DNA of 64,000 nt from Oxalobacteraceae bacterium OTU3CINTB1 (GTDB taxonomy: Bacteria > Pseudomonadota > Gammaproteobacteria > Burkholderiales > Burkholderiaceae_D), in contig CP099652.1 in NCBI GenBank assembly GCA_024123955.1, forward strand, positions 3,472,001 through 3,536,000. Reading direction: 5' to 3'. The notes beneath the pieces are model-generated. The model had not been told where the DNA came from. It saw only the letters and a list, made by a program, of their open reading frames with translations, and did no database searches. Shown here piece after piece: positions 44,920 to 54,900 of this stretch; the first letter of the stretch is position 1; each line of letters starts with the position of its first letter. The translations under genes were made by a program, and so were the position numbers.

Positions 44920-46656
44920 CTAGGATACGCGATTTTCGTGAGCTTCCGTGCGGCGCTGATCCGCGCTGGCCGCCTCCGGGGCCAGCGCCCGGACGACGCG
45001 GTTTCTGCCGTCACGCTTGGCCTGGTACAGCGCCTTGTCGGCCGCCTGGAACAGTGCCGCCGGCTCGGCGCCGTGTTCCGGGTATCCGGCCACGCCCAGC
45101 GACGCCGTCGTGCGCACCGTGTGGCCGCCATGCGCGACCTGGAGCGCCTCGATCAACCCGCGAAAGAGCTGCGCGCGCTCGGCCGCCAGGTCGATGTCGC
45201 AATCTGGCAGCAGAACCACCATCTCCTCGCCGCCGAAGCGGCACGCCACGTCGCACGCGCGAATATTCGTCAATAGCACCTGCGCCACCCGCTTCAGGAT
45301 GGCGTCGCCGCCGTCATGGCCGTAGGTGTCGTTGGTGCGCTTGAAGTGGTCCAGATCGAGCATGATGATCGCCAGCGGCTTTGCGTTCCGCTGCGAGCGT
45401 ATCAGCTCACGCCGCAGCGTCTCGTCCATGTAGCGGCGGTTGTACAACTCGGTCAGCGGATCGATGATCGATTGCAGGCGCAAGGTCTCGCGCAATTTGA
45501 TGTTACTCATCGACATGGATATCTCTTCGCTCAGCGTTGCCAGCAACTCGCGCTGGCGTTCGAAGATGTCGTGCTGCTCGGGCGCCGCGTACAGGGTCAG
45601 GCATCCCAGCACGGCGTCCTGCGTCACCAGCGGCATGCAGACGCGCGGACCGGCGCCGGTGTCGCCCGCGCTGCCATGCCGGCACTGCAAATCGCCGTCA
45701 CCGGCGCAGACGTGGACGGTGCCGCGCCGCACCGCCCAGCACTGTTCCGGCTCGATGCCATCGGCGTCGTCGGCAATGTCGCCCCACCTGGCCTTGCGCT
45801 CCAGCGTGTCGCGCGAGTTGCGATACAGGTAAAGGCTGCCGGATACGCCGGGCACCAGCTTTTTGCAGAACGTGGAGACGATCAGCGAGGCCTCTTCGAC
45901 GGTGGATACGCATTCGAGCGCGTGCAGCATGTCGGCGCTGACCGCCAGCTGCTGGTTGCGCAGCTCCGACGCCGCAGCGGCGCGGCGCAGCGCCTCGGTG
46001 TTTTCCGCCGCCAGCCTTTCGGCGTTGGCGCGCGCGCGCAGCGAGCGCAGACCGACCAGCAACGCCACCGCCAGCAGTATCATCTCGGCGATGTTGACCG
46101 CCGCGCTGATGTACATGGCCTTGCGGGCGCCGTGCGTCAGCTGCTCGCGCAACTCGTCGCGGTGGATCGACAGCGAGGACAGCTCGCCGCCGATCAGATT
46201 GCGCAGGATGTCCATGTGCGCGCGGCCGGCGCCGGCGGCGACGACCTTTTCGGCGGCTGCGAATCCCTGCTCGCGCCGCATCGCGATCGTCTCGGCCATC
46301 AAGCCTAGCTTGAGGTCCATGGAGACCTTGACGTCGGCCAGCGCTTTGCGCTCGCGCGGGTCGGCGCTTTCCTGCCACAGCGTCGCCCGCAGCGGCTCGA
46401 TCATGTTGACCGCCGCATGGTAGGGCTGCAAAAACTCCTCCTTGCCGGTCAGGATGAAGCCGCGCTGGCCGGTTTCGGCGTCCACCAGCAACCCCAGGAT
46501 CGACTGGTAGTGGCGTTCCCTGGCCGAAGTGGCTTTCAACTGCGCCATGGTGTGCTGGACGCTGCGGTTGGTCAGGAAGGGCAGCGTGCCGACGCCACCC
46601 ATGAAGACGAGCAGTATGAAAGCCACCCACTTCAGGCGTGTTTCGTTGGAGATCAT
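44920..46656 (-). CDS. Diguanylate cyclase with CHASE3 and GAF domains
   Basis: 578 residues. An N-terminal membrane helix (VAFILLVFMGGVGTLPFL) and a second one near 185-205 enclose a CHASE3 domain (SILGLLVDAETGQRGFILTG). A GAF domain lies at about 245-395. The GGDEF domain has the active-site GGEEM near residue 473, with RACD five residues upstream, a full inhibitory I-site (RxxD). It should make c-di-GMP from GTP with product inhibition. The ligand sensed is unknown. Confidence 0.92.
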   Translation of the reverse strand: MISNETRLKWVAFILLVFMGGVGTLPFLTNRSVQHTMAQLKATSARERHYQSILGLLVDAETGQRGFILTGKEEFLQPYHAAVNMIEPLRATLWQESADPRERKALADVKVSMDLKLGLMAETIAMRREQGFAAAEKVVAAGAGRAHMDILRNLIGGELSSLSIHRDELREQLTHGARKAMYISAAVNIAEMILLAVALLVGLRSLRARANAERLAAENTEALRRAAAASELRNQQLAVSADMLHALECVSTVEEASLIVSTFCKKLVPGVSGSLYLYRNSRDTLERKARWGDIADDADGIEPEQCWAVRRGTVHVCAGDGDLQCRHGSAGDTGAGPRVCMPLVTQDAVLGCLTLYAAPEQHDIFERQRELLATLSEEISMSMSNIKLRETLRLQSIIDPLTELYNRRYMDETLRRELIRSQRNAKPLAIIMLDLDHFKRTNDTYGHDGGDAILKRVAQVLLTNIRACDVACRFGGEEMVVLLPDCDIDLAAERAQLFRGLIEALQVAHGGHTVRTTASLGVAGYPEHGAEPAALFQAADKALYQAKRDGRNRVVRALAPEAASADQRRTEAHENRVS

Positions 46657-46857
46657 TGTGGTTCGCAGGGTCAGTCGGTAACCGAGAATATCATGCCATA
46701 AAGAAACTATAGCTTATCCCGGACGGCGAGTCTTCGTTTCGTCGTGTGGTTGCCACAATTCGCGGTGCCGGTCGGCTGTTTTCGATAGAAAAGGGGCGCC
46801 CACCCGCCGCGATAAGTCCGCTAAGATATTGGCACTTGACCAACCTGAGGAGTTTGA

Positions 46858-47853
46858 ATGCATCGCCACACCGTCCCCGCAGCCGCCTTGCTGCTCGTTT
46901 TTACCGCGTTCGGTTGCAGCGCCAGCGAATCGGCCAATGGCAGTTTCACCGCCACCCAAAGCTGCGAGGCTTACACATCCTTCGCCAAACAGAACAACCC
47001 GGGTGCGCAGAAAATCGTGCCGGGGACCGAGTACACGGTCCGCGAAATCAACAAGGTCGATTACGACTGGATCAGGGTCGAGGTGCCGGGCGCCCAGCCG
47101 GCATTGCGCTGGGTGCGCAAGGAATGCGGCACGCCGGAGTTGAGCGATAAGCCGACCAAGGCGCAGCGCGGGCGCGAGATCGCTGCCGCCGGAGGGGTGT
47201 GCAACATCGCCAACAAGCAGGATAGCTATCTGCTGGCGATCACTTGGCAGCCGGGTTTTTGCGAGCATGTGAAATACAACGGCAAAAAGCCGGAATGCGA
47301 CGCCATGAACGGCGGCAAACTGGAGGCGAAGAACCTGAACCTGCACGGCCTGTGGCCGAACAAGAAGGAGTGCGGCACCAATTATGGCAGCTGCAAGGGC
47401 GAGCAGTTCTCACTGAAGCAGGAAACCATCGACAAGATCGCGCCATGGATGCCCAACTTCTTCTACGAGCGCACCTTCGGCGCCTACGAGTGGAACAAGC
47501 ATGGCAAATGCCAATCGCTGTCGCCGGACGACTACTTCATCAAGGCCGTGTCGGCGGTGCGGGTGGTGAATGATTCGGAGGTGGGCAAGATCGTGTTGGG
47601 CAGCGTGGGCAAGTCGTTCCGCGTCAACGAGTTCTTCGAGCGGGTCAAGACCAGCTACGGCGCCCAGGTGGCCGACAGCATCACCCTGATTTGCACGCAG
47701 CGTAAGTACCTGCAGGAGATCCGCCTGTCGCTGCCGCTCGAATTCAGCACCGACGGTGAGTTGAAGCAGATGGTGGGCAACGCCGCCCCGGTACGCGTGC
47801 GCGCGGTGGGCTGCGGCGACGAGGTGTATGTGGAAGGCGCCGGCCGCGATTGA
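46858..47853 (+). CDS. Exported RNase T2-family ribonuclease
   Basis: 331 residues with a signal peptide (AALLLVFTAFGCSASE); a Cys near the end of the hydrophobic core could make it a lipoprotein, but the lipobox is poor. A beta-rich N-terminal domain (about 30-100, with YTVREINKVDYDWIRVEV) precedes the RNase T2 core. Both active-site boxes are intact: NLHGLWPN with His163 and EWNKHGKC with Lys214 and His215. The family cleaves single-stranded RNA outside the cytoplasm. CTGAGGAG precedes the ATG. Confidence 0.92.
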   Translation: MHRHTVPAAALLLVFTAFGCSASESANGSFTATQSCEAYTSFAKQNNPGAQKIVPGTEYTVREINKVDYDWIRVEVPGAQPALRWVRKECGTPELSDKPTKAQRGREIAAAGGVCNIANKQDSYLLAITWQPGFCEHVKYNGKKPECDAMNGGKLEAKNLNLHGLWPNKKECGTNYGSCKGEQFSLKQETIDKIAPWMPNFFYERTFGAYEWNKHGKCQSLSPDDYFIKAVSAVRVVNDSEVGKIVLGSVGKSFRVNEFFERVKTSYGAQVADSITLICTQRKYLQEIRLSLPLEFSTDGELKQMVGNAAPVRVRAVGCGDEVYVEGAGRD

Positions 47854-47861
47854 CCGGCCCC

Positions 47862-47888
47862 TGGCCGACTTGGCCGACTTGGCCGACG
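47862..47888. repeat. Three 9-base tandem repeats between convergent genes
   Basis: TGGCCGACT occurs twice and a third near-copy follows, directly after the RNase stop and just before the stop of the opposite gene. Probably slippage in the short spacer; no function is seen. Confidence 0.5.
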
Positions 47889-49439
47889 CTAGTCGATCGT
47901 GAGGGCGCGCGCTTTTTTGCGCTCCGCCTTGCACTTGTACATGGCATCGTCGGCGCACGCGATCAAGTCGTCGGCGGTGCTGGCCGACTGCGGATAGATG
48001 GCCACCCCGATGCTGGCGCCGGCCAGCAGTTCGTGGCCGTCTATCTCGTAGGGCATGGCCAGACGGCGCGAAAGCTTCTCGACGACGCCGGCCGCGTCGT
48101 CGTCGCCGCTGGCGACCAGCACCACCGCGAACTCGTCGCCCCCCAGCCTTGCGGCCATGTCGGATTTCCGCAGTTCCGAGCGCAGGCGGTCGGCCGCATC
48201 TTTCAACAACACGTCGCCGGCGCCATGGCCGTAGGTGTCGTTGATGAATTTGAAGTTGTCCAGATCCAGGTACAGCACCGCCATCGGTTGCTGATTGCGC
48301 TCGCTCAGATTCAGCTGGCGGGCCAGGAACTCGGTGAACATGGCGCGGTTGGCCAGGCCGGTCAGCGGATCGTGCGTGGCCTGGTGCTTGGCCAGAGCGT
48401 GCATTCTCGACGCCTTGACCAGCGCCTGTCCCACTTCGTTCGCCTCGCGCAGGCCGTAGGTTGCCGGCTCGATGCTGTCGCCGGCGCCAAGGGCGAGCGC
48501 CGGCGCCACCAGGTCGCGGATCGAACGGCTGATGCGGTTGCCGATGTGCCAGGCGAACAGCAGCCCGCCGCCCAGCAGCAGGATGGTCGACAGCACCAGC
48601 GTCCACAGTTTGGCAAGCAGCTCTGAGTTCAACACTTCGATGGGAATGCCGATGGCCACCGTCCACTGCGAATTGGGGGCTTTGGCCAGCACGGCCAGGA
48701 TGGGCTTGCCGTCGAGCGTTTTGGTGTCGAAAACGCCTTCCGGCAGTTCCTTCAGGCGTTCCAGCACCTCGGGAATCGCGTGCTGCCCGACGTAGCGCTG
48801 CATGTCGCTGGTGCGCGCGACCACCGTGCCCTTGTTATCGAGGATGGTGGCGATCCAGTGTTCGGGATATTGCTGCTGTTTGAGGATGGTGCCGAAGCGC
48901 TCCACCGTCACCACCGCGCTCAGCGCGTTGAAGCCGTTCGACTTCCTGGTGACCGGAACGGCGACGGCGACGATGTAGCGCTTCGACAGGGGACCCATGG
49001 ATACCTGTGAAATGGCGGTGGTGTCGTTGTCCCGCATGTAGGTCAACAGGTGGTCGATGCTCGTGCTGGGCAGCGCGGCGCCGTAGGGCTTGAAGGTGTT
49101 GATCAGCTGCTGGCCGGCGCCGTCTTCGAGCACGATGTTGAAAATATCCTGGCTGGCGCAGATGGCGCGCGCCTGATCGTAGAACGGCTTGAGGTCCTCG
49201 CCCAGCAGGCTGGGGGAGGTGGCGAGCACCTTGAGCGTCGATTCGATGACGGCGAATTCCTTGTCGATCGCCATGGCGTTGGCGTGGGCGGTCGTCATGG
49301 CGCTGCGGATGAAAGCGGCGCGCGCGAACTCGTAGTCGGAGGCGATCATCTTCACCACCATCAGCGACGCGGGGACGACGCAAACCACCACCAGCCAGAT
49401 CAGCCGGGTCCGAATAGACGGCGCATGCGCTAATTTCAT
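47889..49439 (-). CDS. Diguanylate cyclase with a dCache sensor domain
   Basis: 516 residues. Two membrane helices (about 13-30 and 285-305) flank a periplasmic dCache-type domain (PLSKRYIVAVAVPVTRKSNG, then IATILDNKGTVVARTSDM). A HAMP-like segment leads to the GGDEF domain with ARLGGDEFAVVLV near residue 430 and an upstream RKSD at the I-site spacing. It should synthesise c-di-GMP in response to an outside ligand. It is convergent with the RNase T2 gene and divergent from the GNAT gene. Confidence 0.92.
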   Translation of the reverse strand: MKLAHAPSIRTRLIWLVVVCVVPASLMVVKMIASDYEFARAAFIRSAMTTAHANAMAIDKEFAVIESTLKVLATSPSLLGEDLKPFYDQARAICASQDIFNIVLEDGAGQQLINTFKPYGAALPSTSIDHLLTYMRDNDTTAISQVSMGPLSKRYIVAVAVPVTRKSNGFNALSAVVTVERFGTILKQQQYPEHWIATILDNKGTVVARTSDMQRYVGQHAIPEVLERLKELPEGVFDTKTLDGKPILAVLAKAPNSQWTVAIGIPIEVLNSELLAKLWTLVLSTILLLGGGLLFAWHIGNRISRSIRDLVAPALALGAGDSIEPATYGLREANEVGQALVKASRMHALAKHQATHDPLTGLANRAMFTEFLARQLNLSERNQQPMAVLYLDLDNFKFINDTYGHGAGDVLLKDAADRLRSELRKSDMAARLGGDEFAVVLVASGDDDAAGVVEKLSRRLAMPYEIDGHELLAGASIGVAIYPQSASTADDLIACADDAMYKCKAERKKARALTID

Positions 49440-49655
49440 GATTGATGCTACCTCGCTCTATTATTATTGGTGAGGCGCGATACCCATTTTTCGTGATATT
49501 ACAACATGGAAAGTACTTTCGTCAGCCAGTCTATTCCTTTGTCCTAATTTTCTGTACGAAAATGTCTCGATGACAGGGATGGCCGTTGGAAGGCTTGAGA
49601 TTTATCGTCTATCATGTTGAGCAGTCTCAATCCAAGCCTTTATTTCGGAGCCTCA

Positions 49656-50177
49656 ATGCAACTCGTCAGCTGTACGGAAGAGCGTCACGCGCCAGCCATC
49701 CTCGCCATCTTCAACGACGCCATCGCCAACTCGACCGCGCTCTACGAATACCATCCGCGCACGATGGAAACGATGAAGAACTGGTTCGCGGCCAAGCGCG
49801 CCGGCGGCTATCCCGTCATCGGGCTGGAGGACGGCGCGGGCGAGTTGCTGGGATTCGCCAGTTACGGCGCGTTTCGGGGCTTTCCGGCCAATAAATACTC
49901 GGTCGAGCACTCGGTCTATGTGCGCGGCGACCAGCGCGGCAAAGGCTTGGGGCGCACTTTGCTAAGCGCCATCATCGACGCCGCGCGGCAGGCCGACCTG
50001 CACATCCTGGTCGGCGGCATCGACGCCGCCAACGCCGCCAGCATCGCCCTGCATGAACAGGCGGGATTCGTGCATGCAGGCACTATTCGCCATGCCGCCT
50101 TCAAGTTCGGCCGCTGGCTGGACCTGGCGTTCTATCAGCTGATGCTGGATACGCCGGCGCATCCGGTGGACGGCTGA
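49656..50177 (+). CDS. GNAT acetyltransferase (phosphinothricin acetyltransferase-like)
   Basis: 173 residues from ATG 49656; an earlier ATG at 49614 adds 14 residues and has no ribosome site, while CGGAG lies six bases ahead of 49656. The acetyl-CoA pocket is HSVYVRGDQRGKGLGRTLLS and the end has ANAASIALHEQAGFVHAGTI, both typical of Pat/Bar-like enzymes that acetylate small amines such as phosphinothricin or methionine sulfone. The natural substrate is unknown. Confidence 0.88.
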   Translation: MQLVSCTEERHAPAILAIFNDAIANSTALYEYHPRTMETMKNWFAAKRAGGYPVIGLEDGAGELLGFASYGAFRGFPANKYSVEHSVYVRGDQRGKGLGRTLLSAIIDAARQADLHILVGGIDAANAASIALHEQAGFVHAGTIRHAAFKFGRWLDLAFYQLMLDTPAHPVDG

Positions 50178-50223
50178 CGCCCAGGCCATTCTTCACCGGC
50201 GCGCACACGATGGCATGATCGTC

Positions 50224-50252
50224 TTGCAATTCCGCAGTCGCAGACCTATACT
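50224..50252 (+). promoter_or_regulatory. Sigma70-like promoter for the cobalamin operon
   Basis: TTGCAA (50224-50229), a 17-base spacer and TATACT (50247-50252) lie just upstream of the riboswitch, so transcription should start at about 50258-50262, right at its first strand. Spacing and position make this convincing. Confidence 0.65.
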
Positions 50253-50261
50253 GCGCCGGTA

Positions 50262-50480
50262 GTCAGCTTCTGGTATCTGCAAATGATCGTTTGCAGATTT
50301 AAATGGGAAGCCGGTGCGCCGTTCCGCTGGAACGGCAATGCCGGCGCTGCCCCCGCAACGGTAAGCGAGGTTAAGGATTTGTACGATGCCACTGTGCGAC
50401 AGCATGGGAAGGCGCAAATCCAGGTGTATCCACACGGATGCCCACTCGCCAGCCCGGAAACCAGCCAGTAGCGGTAAACA
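50262..50480 (+). promoter_or_regulatory. Cobalamin (B12) riboswitch
   Basis: The conserved core elements appear in order: AAATGGGAAGCCGGTGCG at 50301, the B12-box GCTGCCCCCGCAACGGTAAG at 50347, GCCACTG near 50386, CATGGGAAGGCG at 50403, and the closing CCAGCCCGGAAACCAGCC near 50449-50466. The whole order and spacing fit the class-I cobalamin riboswitch. It precedes the cbtB-cbtA and cobN operon and should lower expression when adenosylcobalamin is plentiful. Confidence 0.95.
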
Positions 50481-50642
50481 CGTTTGTATTGCGGAGGGCG
50501 ATACGGGTGGAGAACTGTCATGGTTTGATCCGCGCACCTTCGTTCCGGTTCTTCCTGGCGCCGCATTCCTCTCTCCCCTGGTCCATCTTCCGATACGAGC
50601 TTTCCGACCCCGTGGTCGCCGCTGCTTTTCGGAGAAACCGAT

Positions 50643-50846
50643 ATGTCCATCAACACCATCCACGCCGGCCAGGCCCAGGCCCCTCTGCATGCCCGTCCCG
50701 TCGCACTGAAAGACAAGCTGATTGCCGCCACGATGGCCGCCGGGCTTGGCGCGGTACTGCTGTTCGGCGCGGGATTCGCGTCGATGGAAGCGCTGCATAA
50801 CGCCGCCCACGACAGCCGCCACTCGGCGGGCTTCCCGTGTCATTGA
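50643..50846 (+). CDS. cbtB: Cobalt transporter subunit CbtB
   Basis: 67 residues: a single membrane helix (AATMAAGLGAVLLFGAGFASM) and a histidine-rich C-terminus MEALHNAAHDSRHSAGFPCH that binds metal. This is the small partner of CbtA, found under B12 riboswitches and thought to bring cobalt into the cell. It is the first gene of the operon; cbtA starts within or just after it. Confidence 0.92.
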   Translation: MSINTIHAGQAQAPLHARPVALKDKLIAATMAAGLGAVLLFGAGFASMEALHNAAHDSRHSAGFPCH

Positions 50847-50875
50847 GCCGTACCGGGGCCGGTGCGGGCACCGGC

Positions 50876-51580
50876 ATGTTCAATCGGATGGTGCGCACCG
50901 CCGCGGCGGCGGGCCTGCTGGCAGGCTTGATGCTGACCGGCGTGCAGCACTTGCAGGTGACGCGCATCATCGCGCAGGCCGAGGTGCTGGAATCGGCGGG
51001 CGAGGTGGCGCCGGTGGTGCATACGCACGCCGACGGCGCGCAGCATGCGCACGAAGCGGCGCATGAGCATGGCGGCTGGCAGCCGGAGGACGGCGTCGAG
51101 CGCACGCTGTACACCGCGCTGGCAGACGTCAGCATGGCGGTCGGTTATGGATTGCTGCTGGCGGCTGCCATCGGGCTGCGCGGACGGCCGGTCGACTGGC
51201 GATCCGGCCTGCTCTGGGGCGTCGCCGGTTACGCGGTGTTCTTCCTGGCGCCGTCGATCGGTTTGCCACCGGAGCTGCCCGGCACCGCCGCCGCGCCGGT
51301 GGCCGCGCGCCAGGGCTGGTGGATCGCAACCGCAATGTCGACCGCCACCGCGCTGGCGCTGCTGGCCTTTGGACGCCATTGGGCGCTAAAGCTGGCGGCC
51401 GTCGCGCTGCTGATGGTGCCGCATCTTGTCGGCGCGCCGCAGCCGTTGGTTCATGCCAGCGTCGCGCCGGAGCATTTGCAGCGTTCCTTCGTCTATGCCA
51501 CCGCGCTCGCCAACGGCGTGTTCTGGCTGGCGCTGGGCGCGCTGACATGCTTCTTCCACAAGCGTTTCGCCGATCGATGA
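50876..51580 (+). CDS. cbtA: Cobalt transporter subunit CbtA
   Basis: 234 residues from ATG 50876, chosen because the family usually begins with MF-x-R-hydrophobic (here MFNRMVRTAAAAGLLAGL). A GTG at 50837 that overlaps the cbtB end would add 13 residues and cannot be excluded. About five membrane helices are visible. A histidine-rich loop HTHADGAQHAHEAAHEHGG after the first helix is likely to collect cobalt outside the membrane. It overlaps the next gene by 4 bases. Confidence 0.9.
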   Translation: MFNRMVRTAAAAGLLAGLMLTGVQHLQVTRIIAQAEVLESAGEVAPVVHTHADGAQHAHEAAHEHGGWQPEDGVERTLYTALADVSMAVGYGLLLAAAIGLRGRPVDWRSGLLWGVAGYAVFFLAPSIGLPPELPGTAAAPVAARQGWWIATAMSTATALALLAFGRHWALKLAAVALLMVPHLVGAPQPLVHASVAPEHLQRSFVYATALANGVFWLALGALTCFFHKRFADR

Positions 51581-51915
51581 GAACCCACCACCGTCACATC
51601 TTCATGTGCGTCGGTCCGCGTTGCGCTCCCGCCGAGGGGCGCGCGCAGGCCGTGTTCGAGCGCATGGGCGAAATGATCGACGCCCATCCGGAACTTGCCG
51701 TCAAGCGCACGCGCACCCATTGCATGGTCGCCTGCCGCTACGAGGGGCCGGTGATGGTGGTCTATCCGGAAGGCGTGTGGTACCAGCGGGTGAACGAGGC
51801 CAATGCGGAACGCATCGTCAACGAACACCTGATCGGCGGACGCGAAGTCGGCGACCTGATATTCCATCGCCTTGGTGAAGGCGATACCTGCGCACCGGAC
51901 CCCAAAGATGCTTGA
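51577..51915 (+). CDS. Thioredoxin-like 2Fe-2S ferredoxin of the cobalamin operon
   Basis: 112 residues. Four cysteines are set as [10 protein letters not shown] and [13 protein letters not shown], the pattern of thioredoxin-fold [2Fe-2S] ferredoxins (C-x4-C ... C-x3-C). [20 protein letters not shown] is typical of the group that accompanies cobN. It probably supplies electrons to a step of corrin synthesis such as cobalt or ring reduction; the exact partner is not known. Start and stop overlap cbtA and cobN respectively, so it is firmly in the operon. Confidence 0.88.
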   Translation: MRTHHRHIFMCVGPRCAPAEGRAQAVFERMGEMIDAHPELAVKRTRTHCMVACRYEGPVMVVYPEGVWYQRVNEANAERIVNEHLIGGREVGDLIFHRLGEGDTCAPDPKDA

Positions 51916-54900
51916 CACAACAACCGGCCCGGCGCACATCGCGCTGCTGACCCATGCCTCCAACGATTTGACGGTGCTGCATCAGGCGCGGGCGCAGCTG
52001 CCTTCGGGCTTCGGCGCGGTGGCGGGCGTGAATCTGCAATCGCTCGATGCGGATACCTCGATGGCCGGGCTGCTGGAGGGGGATTTGCGCGCGGCGCGTG
52101 TGATCATCGTGCGCGTGTTGGGCCGGCTTGGCGGCGTTCCCGGATTTTCGGAACTGGTGGACCACGCGCGCCGCCGTGGCCGGCATTTGATCGTCGTCAG
52201 CGGCACCGGCGAGCCGGATCCTGAACTGGCCGCGGTGTCGGCGGCGTCGGCGGACGTGCTGCAGATGACGTTGAAGTACTTCCAGGCCGGCGGCAGCGCC
52301 AATCTGGCGCAACTGCTGCGCTATCTTTCCGACCACCTGCTATTGACCGGCTTCGGTTTCGAGCCGGCCCACCCGCTGCCGGAACACGGCATCTATCATC
52401 CGGATCTGGCGCCCGGCGCCGGCCTGGCCGATTGGCTGGCGCTGCGCGATCCGGCGCGTCCCAGCGTGGGCATCGTGTTTTACCGCGCCCACTGGATGAG
52501 CGGGAATACGCGTTTCATCGACGCCATGCTGGCCGCGCTGGAAGCGCGCGGCATGAACGTGCTGCCGGTGTTTACGTCGTCGCTGCGCGCCGGTGCCGGC
52601 GATGGCGGCAGCTTGCCCAGCGCGTTGCGCCATGTCGCCGATGCCTCGGGAGCGCATGTCGATGTACTGATCAACACCACCTCGTTCGCGATGGGCGAGA
52701 TCACGCCGGGCGGCCCGACGCCGGCCGGATGGTCGGTCGGCGTGCTGGAGGCGCTCGACGTGCCGGTGCTGCAAGCCATCACCAGCGGCATGACGCTTGA
52801 CCAGTGGGGCCAGTCGGCGCGCGGCCTCAATCCGCTCGATACGGCGATGAACGTGGTGCTGCCGGAATTCGATGGCCGCATTATCACGGTGCCGCTGTCG
52901 TTCAAGGCGCGCGCCGCCGGTTTGCCGAACGAGGCGGTCGAGTACGACCCGTTGCCGGACCGTGTGGCGCGCATCGCCGGCATCGCCGCACGTTTCGCGC
53001 GGCTGAAGCGGCTGCCGAACGCGGAGAAGCGCGTCGCCTTCATGTTCACCAATTCCAGCAGCAAGGCTTCGCAGATCGGCAACGCGGTCGGGCTGGATGC
53101 GCCGGCGTCGCTGATGCGCATCCTGGAAGCCATGCGGGCCGACGGCTACGATGCGGGCCAACCCGGTGGTGACGGCACCGCGTTGATCCATGACCTGATA
53201 GCGCGCTGCTCATACGACAATATTTACGTGACCGCCGAGCAGTTGCGGAACGCCGCCGGCCGCGTGCCGGCGGAGCGCTACGCGCAATGGTTTGCGGAGT
53301 TGCCGGCGTCGCTGCGGGACAAGATGACCAAGCAGTGGGGCGAGGCCCCGGGCGAGGCCTATGTCCACGACGGCCATGTGTCGCTGGCCGGAATCGAGAT
53401 GGGCAACGTGTTCGTGGCGTTGCAGCCGCCGCGGGGCTATGGCATGGATCCGGATGCGATCTACCATCAGCCGGACCTGCCGCCGACGCATCACTACTAC
53501 GCGCTGTATCGCTGGCTGCGGGACGAGTGGCACGCCGACGCTATCGTCCATGTCGGCAAGCATGGCACGATGGAGTGGCTGCCGGGGAAGGGTGTCGGCT
53601 TGTCCGAGGAGTGCTTTCCGGATGCGCTGCTGGGCGATTTGCCGCTGTTTTACCCGTTCATCATCAACGATCCGGGCGAAGGCTCGCAGGCAAAACGGCG
53701 CGGTCACGCGGTCGTCGTCGATCACCTGACGCCGCCGATGACCACCGCAGATACCTATGGCGCGCTGGCGCAGTTGACACAGCTGGTCGACGAGTACTAT
53801 CAGGTTGAGGTGCTGGATCCGGCCAAGCTGCCGCTGTTGCAGCAGCAGATTTGGGAGCTGGTCAAACAAACCAATCTGAATGCGGATTTGCAGATGCGGC
53901 TACTGCATCACGACCATGATCACGATCACGGCCATGCGCACCATCACCATGACCATGACCATGACCACCATCACGGCCATGATCATGATCATGACCATGA
54001 CCATGGCGGCGGCCTGCCGGCGGCATTGGCGGCGATGGGCGGCTCCGATGTGGCCCACCTGATCGAGGACCTGGACGGCTACCTGTGCGAACTGGGTTCG
54101 GCCCAGATACGCGACGGGCTGCACATCCTGGGCCGCTGCCCGGACGACGAACAAATGTCGGACATGCTGGTATCGCTTACGCGCTTGCCCAACCTCGACA
54201 TCCCCGGTCTGCAATCGGAAGTGGCGCGGCTGTTCGGCCTGACGATGGACATGCTGCTGGACCAGCAGACGCGCCGTTTGAATGTGGTGCCGGCGCTGGC
54301 GCGGCTGGCCGATCGGGCCGTCGTCTCGCGCGCCAATGCATTGGACGCGGTGGACATACTGTGCCTGCGTCTTTACCAGGAACTGGCCGCCTGCCGGTAC
54401 GATCCGGCACGCATCGATGCGGCGATCGACCGCGTCCTCGGTACGCTCGAAATCGCGGAAGCCGCCGCGCCTTTGCTGCAACCGGCCCTGCGTGCGAAAG
54501 CCAACGTCCTGTCTCGGATGGGGAAACCGCGCGCCAAACCGGCGGAGGCACGTCCACAATCGCCAGTTGCCGCCGTCGCAAGCGGCCCCGCGCGCTTCGA
54601 CGCCATCCGCCGCATCCTCGGTTTCGCCTGCCGCGAGCTTGTGCCGAACCTGGTCCGCGCGACCGACGAAATCGACAATTTATTGAATGGCCTGTCGGGC
54701 CGCTACGTTCCGGCCGGCCCAAGCGGATCGCCGACGCGCGGCATGGCGCAGATTCTGCCGACCGGCCGCAATTTTTATTCGGTCGATCCGCGCAGTGTGC
54801 CTTCGCAGTCGGCTTGGCGGGTCGGCCAGCAGCTCGCGCGCGAGGTGCTTGAGCGGTATCAGCGCGAGAGCGGAGACTACCCGGAGAGTGTCGCCATCAG

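Larger units (their letters stand above)
50178..50642 (+). other. Leader region of the cobalamin operon
   Basis: 465 bases with no gene, holding the promoter (50224-50252), the cobalamin riboswitch (50262-50480) and about 160 bases of untranslated leader before cbtB. The end TTTTCGGAGAAACCG contains the cbtB ribosome site CGGAG inside a small self-complementary stretch, so it could be closed by the riboswitch. Confidence 0.6.

Noticed and set aside
50386..50709. Open frames inside the cobalamin leader
   Set aside because: They cross the riboswitch core and the cbtB start in other frames; RNA structure explains this sequence better.
53906..54004. Possible CRISPR or minisatellite array from repeated CATGAC units
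   Set aside because: The repeats are 6 bases, in frame within cobN and encode His-Asp; there are no spacers.
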